Shown: in pieces, positions 24,354-27,576 of the stretch
Position numbering within the stretch: the first letter of the stretch is position 1
Layout: each line of letters begins with the position of its first letter
NCBI GenBank assembly: GCA_934169725.1
Contig: CAKPOF010000010.1
Location: forward strand, 1 to 27,576
From: an uncultured Clostridia bacterium
Lineage (GTDB): Bacteria > Bacillota > Clostridia > TANB77 > CAG-508
Length of the DNA stretch: 27,576 bases
Direction: 5' to 3'
Notes under the pieces: generated by a model
Database searches by the model: none
Seen by the model: only the letters and a program-made list of their open reading frames with translations
Told to the model about the DNA's origin: nothing
Program-made: the position numbers and the translations under genes

Positions 24354-25717
24354 TCTATCCATTTTTCTACTTCATCTATTTTTATTCTAACTTGTTCCAT
24401 TGTATCCCTGTCTCTTATTGTAACAGTATCATCTTCTAATGTATCAAAATCAACAGTTAAACAATATGGAGTTCCAATCTCATCTTCTCTTCTATATCTT
24501 TTTCCTATACTTCCAGCTTCATCATAATCACACATAAATTTCTTTGATAATTTATTATATACTTCTTGTGATTTTTCTGATAATTTTTTAGATAATGGTA
24601 ATATTGCTAATTTGTATGGTGCTAATGCAGGATGCAAATGTAAGACTACTCTTGTATCACCCTCTGAAATTTCTTCTTCTTCATAACTATTACATAAAAA
24701 TGCAAGAACAACTCTATCTGCACCTAATGATGGTTCTATTACATAAGGTACATATTTTTCTTTTGTTTCTGGATCTTGGTATGATAAATCTTGTTTTGAA
24801 TGATTCATATGTTGAGTTAAATCATAATCTGTTCTATCAGCAATTCCCCATAATTCTCCCCAACCAAATGGGAATGCAAATTCAATATCTGTTGTTGCTT
24901 TACTATAAAATACTAATTCTTCAGCAGAATGATCTCTCAATCTAATATTTTCTTTTTTCATTCCTAATTCTATCAAGAATTTCTCGCAATATTTTTTCCA
25001 ATATTTATGCCATTCTAAATCAGTTCCTGGCTTACAGAAAAATTCTAATTCCATTTGCTCGAATTCTCTTGTTCTAAAAGTAAAGTTTCCTGGTGTAATT
25101 TCATTTCTAAAAGCTTTTCCTATTTGAGCAATTCCCATAGGAAGTTTTTTTCTTGATGTTCTTAAAACATTTTTAAAATCAACAAAAATCCCTTGTGCTG
25201 TTTCTGGTCTCAAATAAATTTCTGATGTTGAATCTTCTGTTACACCTTGGAATGTTTTGAACATTAAATTAAATTTTCTAATATCTGTAAAATTAGTCTT
25301 GCCACATTTTGGACATGGTATTTCATTTTCATTGATAAAATTAATTAGTTCTTCATCTGTCATACCATCGGCAATCATATCTTTTCCTTTTTCATGTGCC
25401 CATTCTTCGATTAATTTATCAGCTCTATGTCTAGTTTTACAGTCTTTACAATCTATTAAAGGATCTGAAAATCCTCCCACATGTCCTGAAGCTACCCAAG
25501 TTTCTGGATTCATTAATATTGCAGCATCTAATCCAACAATATTTTGTTGTTCTTGGATAAATTTCTTTCTCCAAGCTGATTTAACATTATTTTTTAATTC
25601 ATTACCTAAAGGACCATAATCCCATGTATTAGCTAAACCTCCATAAATTTCTGATCCAGGATAAATATATCCTCTATTTTTGCATAAAGCAACTAAAGTA
25701 TCCATTGATTTTAACAT
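24335..25717 (-). CDS. glyS: Glycyl-tRNA synthetase (single-chain, class II)
   Basis: Charges tRNA-Gly with glycine. The 460-residue protein is the dimeric, alpha-2 type: MDTLVALCKNRGYIYPGSEIYGG at the start, WVASGHVGGFSDP, zinc-type Cys pairs (CKDCKTRHR; CPKCGKTNF), motif 2 GKAFRNEITPGNFTFRTREF, EMELEFF-like segment, and motif 3 PSLGADRVVLAFL. The C-terminal anticodon-binding domain begins at LHPALAPYKLAILPL. AGGAGG precedes the start. It is controlled by a T-box leader. If the frameshift sites in this window yield glycine, tRNA-Gly would be the decoding tRNA, making supply of its charged form relevant. Confidence 0.95.
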   Translation of the reverse strand: MLKSMDTLVALCKNRGYIYPGSEIYGGLANTWDYGPLGNELKNNVKSAWRKKFIQEQQNIVGLDAAILMNPETWVASGHVGGFSDPLIDCKDCKTRHRADKLIEEWAHEKGKDMIADGMTDEELINFINENEIPCPKCGKTNFTDIRKFNLMFKTFQGVTEDSTSEIYLRPETAQGIFVDFKNVLRTSRKKLPMGIAQIGKAFRNEITPGNFTFRTREFEQMELEFFCKPGTDLEWHKYWKKYCEKFLIELGMKKENIRLRDHSAEELVFYSKATTDIEFAFPFGWGELWGIADRTDYDLTQHMNHSKQDLSYQDPETKEKYVPYVIEPSLGADRVVLAFLCNSYEEEEISEGDTRVVLHLHPALAPYKLAILPLSKKLSEKSQEVYNKLSKKFMCDYDEAGSIGKRYRREDEIGTPYCLTVDFDTLEDDTVTIRDRDTMEQVRIKIDEVEKWIEERIAF

Positions 25718-25735
25718 AAAAAACCTCCTTAATCA

Positions 25736-25958
25736 AAAAAACTTTCATCAACCTAGCCCTTTAATTAGCTAGGGACGAAAGTTACCATTCCGCGTTTCCA
25801 CCCTAATTCTTAAAACTTTTATTTTAAGCACCTTAATTTTTCTTGCTACTCCAAAGCTCCCCATACTTATTTATTATTGGTATTTCACCACCACCAACTC
25901 TCTATTAATAAATATTCTAGTATTTTTTCTTTTTCATCATAGCTATTTAATTTCCTAT
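25736..25958 (-). promoter_or_regulatory. T-box riboswitch leader of glyS
   Basis: On the minus strand the leader contains AGAGAGTTGGTGGTGGTGAA (stem I apical type), TTTGGAGTAGC, the T-box sequence AGGGTGGAAACGCGG, then a terminator stem (ACTTTCGTCCCTAGC / GCTAGGTTGATGAAAGT) with a run of T. The UGGA bulge fits a tRNA with discriminator U, as in tRNA-Gly. The T-box differs from the usual TGGNACCGCG by A for C. I could not place the specifier codon with confidence. This fills the gene-free stretch 25718-26048 together with two promoters. Confidence 0.9.
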
Positions 25959-25987
25959 ATTTTATTACCTTTTTTTAAAAAAGTCAA
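25959..25987 (-). promoter_or_regulatory. Promoter of the glyS T-box transcript
   Basis: Minus strand TTGACT, 17-base spacer, TAAAAT, directly before the T-box leader and divergent from the tRNA-Trp promoter. Confidence 0.8.
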
Positions 25988-26005
25988 TAATTTTTCAAAA
26001 AATCC

Positions 26006-26034
26006 TTGATAAAATATATTTTTTGTGCTAAGAT
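26006..26034 (+). promoter_or_regulatory. Promoter of tRNA-Trp
   Basis: TTGATA, 17-base spacer, TAAGAT, ending 14 bases before the tRNA. Confidence 0.75.
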
Positions 26035-26048
26035 AGTAAATGTCTTAT

Positions 26049-26123
26049 AGGGGTATAGTGTTAATGGTAGCACATCGGTCTCCAAAACCGCCTGTGAGGG
26101 TTCGAATCCTTCTACCCCTGCCA
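26049..26123 (+). tRNA. tRNA-Trp (CCA anticodon)
   Basis: Acceptor AGGGGTA pairs with TACCCCT; the anticodon loop is CTCCAAA, the T loop TTCGAAT, and the 3' CCA is encoded. It reads UGG only. Its anticodon is CCA, not CCG, so it is not a CGG reader. Confidence 0.95.
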
Positions 26124-26137
26124 TAAAATGTAGAAAC

Positions 26138-26173
26138 CATATTACACACTATATTGTAATATGTTTTTTTTTT
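26138..26173 (+). terminator. Terminator of tRNA-Trp
   Basis: CATATTAC / GTAATATG with a ten-base loop and a run of ten T. Confidence 0.9.
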
Positions 26174-26191
26174 ATTAAATGAGGTGATTTT

Positions 26192-26780
26192 ATTTTTAAA
26201 TTAAAATATTTTATTTTTTTCATTTTGTTTATAATTTTATTTATTCCAATTTTTTTTATTCCTACAATATCTTCTTCTGATTTAAATTATAAACCTTCTG
26301 ATACTTTTGAATCTATTACTTTAAATCCTAATGGTTTTATTTGGCCAATTCCTGGATATATGAAAATTAGCTCACCCTTTGGTAAACGAACTTCCCCGAC
26401 ATCACGGTGCTTCTTCCTCTCATTCTGGTATTGATATTCCTGCACCTGAGGGAACTGCACTGTTAGCGGTAGCTGATGGTATAATTACATTTACTCAATT
26501 TTTAGGTGCCGGTGGTTATACTATAACATTGTCTTTTCAAAATTATAAAGTATCATATTGCCATTGCTCTCCTAATTACATTGTTAGTGTTGGACAATAT
26601 ATAAAACAAGGGGAAATCATTGGTTATGTTGGTCCTAAATATGTTTATAATGTTCTTGGAAATCAATATAAAGATAGTACAGGCAAACCTACAAATGGAG
26701 CCTCAACAGGCACTCATCTTCATTTAGGTATACGAATTGATGATAAATATCAAAATCCTATAAATTTTTTTAGTATCTGA
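26192..26780 (+). CDS. M23 family metallopeptidase, exported, with one +1 frameshift and ATT start
   Basis: A 195-residue peptidoglycan-type endopeptidase. The N-terminus FKLKYFIFFILFIILFIP is a signal peptide or anchor. The M23 fold has HSGIDIPAPEGT (zinc His and Asp), AVADGIITF, the catalytic His in YCHCSP, and THLHLGI with the last zinc His. After residue 71 (..KRTSPTS) the frame meets CGG and would stop at 26434. Skipping the C gives GGT GCT TCT TCC, restoring GASSSHSGIDI. No ATG or GTG is in frame upstream. GAGGTGA is placed seven bases before ATT at 26192, which gives a signal peptide with two Lys residues; TTG at 26225 would have no ribosome site and would lack the charged end. The substrate bond is unknown. 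Confidence 0.88.
26405..26407 (+). other. +1 frameshift site in the M23 peptidase (TCA CGG TGC)
   Basis: The only plus-strand site. Skipping C and reading GGT GCT restores SGASSSHSGIDI, a common lead-in to the first zinc His. Confidence 0.88.
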
Positions 26781-26880
26781 TTAATTTTATTCTTTTAATA
26801 TAAAACTATATTAAACCCTATATTTTATGATTATATATAGCAAAAAAGATACTTTTTAATATAATATATAGGTGATAATA

Positions 26881-27036
26881 ATGAATTCATGTACTTTTAT
26901 AAATTTTATATCTTTACTTGCTTGTGATATTGCCAAAGATAAAACTCCTAAAGAAGTTTCTATACTAGCTGCATTCTTTACACAACTAGGTGATACTCTA
27001 GCAACATTAGCTATATTAAATGATTGTGAAAAATAA
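26881..27036 (+). CDS. Small conserved hypothetical protein (DUF6774-like)
   Basis: A 51-residue protein, MNSCTFINFISLLACDIAKD.., with LAAFFTQLGDTLATLA. It resembles a family of very short clostridial proteins with the pattern MNSC.., LAC.IAK and FTQLGDTL; the family name is from memory and not certain. It has two helices, the first hydrophobic with Cys at positions 4 and 15. The function is unknown. GGTGAT lies before the ATG, with a TATAAT-like box upstream. Confidence 0.75.
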   Translation: MNSCTFINFISLLACDIAKDKTPKEVSILAAFFTQLGDTLATLAILNDCEK

Positions 27037-27133
27037 TATTTCACTATATGCTAGTAATTATATAATAAATCCCCAAATAATGTTTTCTCCAATCATTTTT
27101 ATAAAAAAATTCTTGCCATAAAATATAACATAT

Positions 27134-27166
27134 AATAAAAAAAAGTCCAGAGTAAACTGGACAATT
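27134..27166 (-). terminator. Terminator of the rRNA operon
   Basis: GTCCAG / CTGGAC stem with a six-base loop followed by eight T on the minus strand, just past tRNA-Asn. Confidence 0.9.
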
Positions 27167-27167
27167 T

Positions 27168-27243
27168 TGGCTCCTCTTGTTGGACTCGAACCAACGACCT
27201 ATCGGTTAACAGCCGAGCGCTCTACCAACTGAGCTAAAGAGGA
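27168..27243 (-). tRNA. tRNA-Asn (GTT anticodon)
   Basis: Minus strand acceptor TCCTCTT pairs with AAGAGGA; anticodon loop CTGTTAAC with GTT; T loop TTCGAGT; encoded CCA. It is cotranscribed after 5S rRNA. Confidence 0.96.
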
Positions 27244-27255
27244 ATATATTTAAAT

Positions 27256-27370
27256 CTGGCAACAACCTATCTTCCCAGCAGGGTAACCCACAAGTATTTT
27301 CGGCACATTTAGGCTTGACTTCTGTGTTCGGAATGGGAACAGGTATTTCCCTAAGTGTCATCATTACCAG
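27256..27370 (-). rRNA. rrf: 5S ribosomal RNA
   Basis: The minus strand contains the conserved CCTGTTCCCATTCCGAACAC segment and AAGTCAAGCC, with ends CTGGTAATGATG / ..GTTGTTGCCAG that pair. The ends are approximate. Confidence 0.93.
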
Positions 27371-27511
27371 AAAATCATTAACTTTTCTTGGTACTTTTGA
27401 ATTATACTATATATAAATATATTTTGCAAGTATTTTTCAAAAATTTTTTAAATTTTTAGCACACTCAAAAATACATAGATGAAAATATTGTTTTAAGATT
27501 TTTTAAATTGT

Positions 27512-27576
27512 GGTTAAGCCCTCGATTTATTAGTATTGGTCAGCTTAATACATTACTGCACTTACACCTCCAACCT
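27512..27576 (-). rRNA. rrl: 23S ribosomal RNA, 3' end only
   Basis: The minus strand reads AGGTTGGAGGTGTAAGTGCA, then AGCTGACCAATACTAATA, then CGAGGGCTTAACCA: the last 65 or so bases of 23S rRNA. The gene continues off the right edge. The order 23S-5S-tRNA-Asn shows the operon runs leftward. Confidence 0.95.

Noticed and set aside
26049..26123. tRNA-Trp as a CGG-reading suppressor.
   Set aside because: The anticodon is CCA, which reads UGG, and the anticodon loop is seven bases.
748..26407. Calling gpr, uvrA, polC and the M23 gene pseudogenes.
   Set aside because: Each is intact on both sides of one kind of break, with all catalytic motifs kept. Decay would give varied indels and stops, and loss of polC would be lethal.
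748..26407. CGG reassigned to another amino acid with normal three-base reading, as reported for CGG to Trp or Gln in some bacteria.
   Set aside because: Continuing in the zero frame after the six sites gives stops or nonsense; only a +1 change restores the family sequence.
748..26407. Arg inserted at CGG followed by skipping the next base.
   Set aside because: It restores frame but puts Arg where UvrA (GT.EE) and PolC (LGSAC, RGMLVD) families have Gly. Not formally excluded without peptides.
26856..27044. Minus-strand 62-residue ORF opposite the small protein.
   Set aside because: The plus-strand frame has the ribosome site and a family-like sequence; the minus frame has neither.
1..27576. 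CRISPR array, prophage, insertion sequence, or a retroelement reverse transcriptase in the window.
   Set aside because: No regularly spaced repeats, no transposase or phage genes, and no reverse transcriptase motif were found.

Overview
The window is a low-GC (about 27 percent by eye) stretch of a Gram-positive, spore-forming Clostridia-type chromosome. PolC, RemA, the germination protease Gpr, an SspH-type spore protein and a T-box-controlled glycyl-tRNA synthetase all point that way. The clostridial prepilin-like gene and the mostly uncharacterised filler genes suggest an uncultured gut-type lineage, but the species cannot be named from this sequence. Nearly all genes are on the minus strand.

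Layout in window order: gpr; a repeat element; two alpha/beta hydrolases; uvrA; then a minus-strand operon read as rsmE, a Lys-rich membrane protein, yicC, remA, rpoZ, gmk; an intracellular GH13 alpha-amylase upstream of rsmE; a plus-strand acyl-CoA thioesterase; a 2-kb segment flanked by inverted repeats that carries one prepilin-like protein with a C-terminal sulfatase-modifying-factor (C-type-lectin-like) domain; polC; a plus-strand U32 protease-family gene; an RNHCP-domain gene and a TGS/uridine-kinase-like gene; sspH; glyS with its T-box; tRNA-Trp; an M23 peptidase; a 51-residue protein; then the end of an rRNA operon (23S 3' end, 5S, tRNA-Asn) on the minus strand.

The outstanding feature is a recurrent reading-frame break. 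Four otherwise intact, conserved genes (gpr, uvrA, polC three times, and the M23 peptidase) each need a +1 shift. All six breaks fall on an in-frame CGG codon followed by A or T, and skipping the C restores the family sequence with a glycine (GGA/GGT). By eye there are only eight in-frame CGG codons in about 7,950. Six are these breaks. The other two are both in one hydrolase gene, and both are CGGG. PolC and UvrA otherwise look intact, and PolC would need three shifts. This favours genome-wide recoding over gene decay: CGG may be an unassigned or slowly read codon causing +1 frameshifting, or CGGA/CGGT may be read as a four-base glycine codon. A sequencing artefact is the main competing explanation.

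Other points of interest are the inverted-repeat-flanked prepilin/lectin-fold cassette, whose 3' end is sharply GC-rich as expected of a diversity-generating-retroelement target; two copies of a roughly 145-bp element with compensated terminal stems; two copies of a triple-hairpin module; and a PolC with duplicated OB domains.
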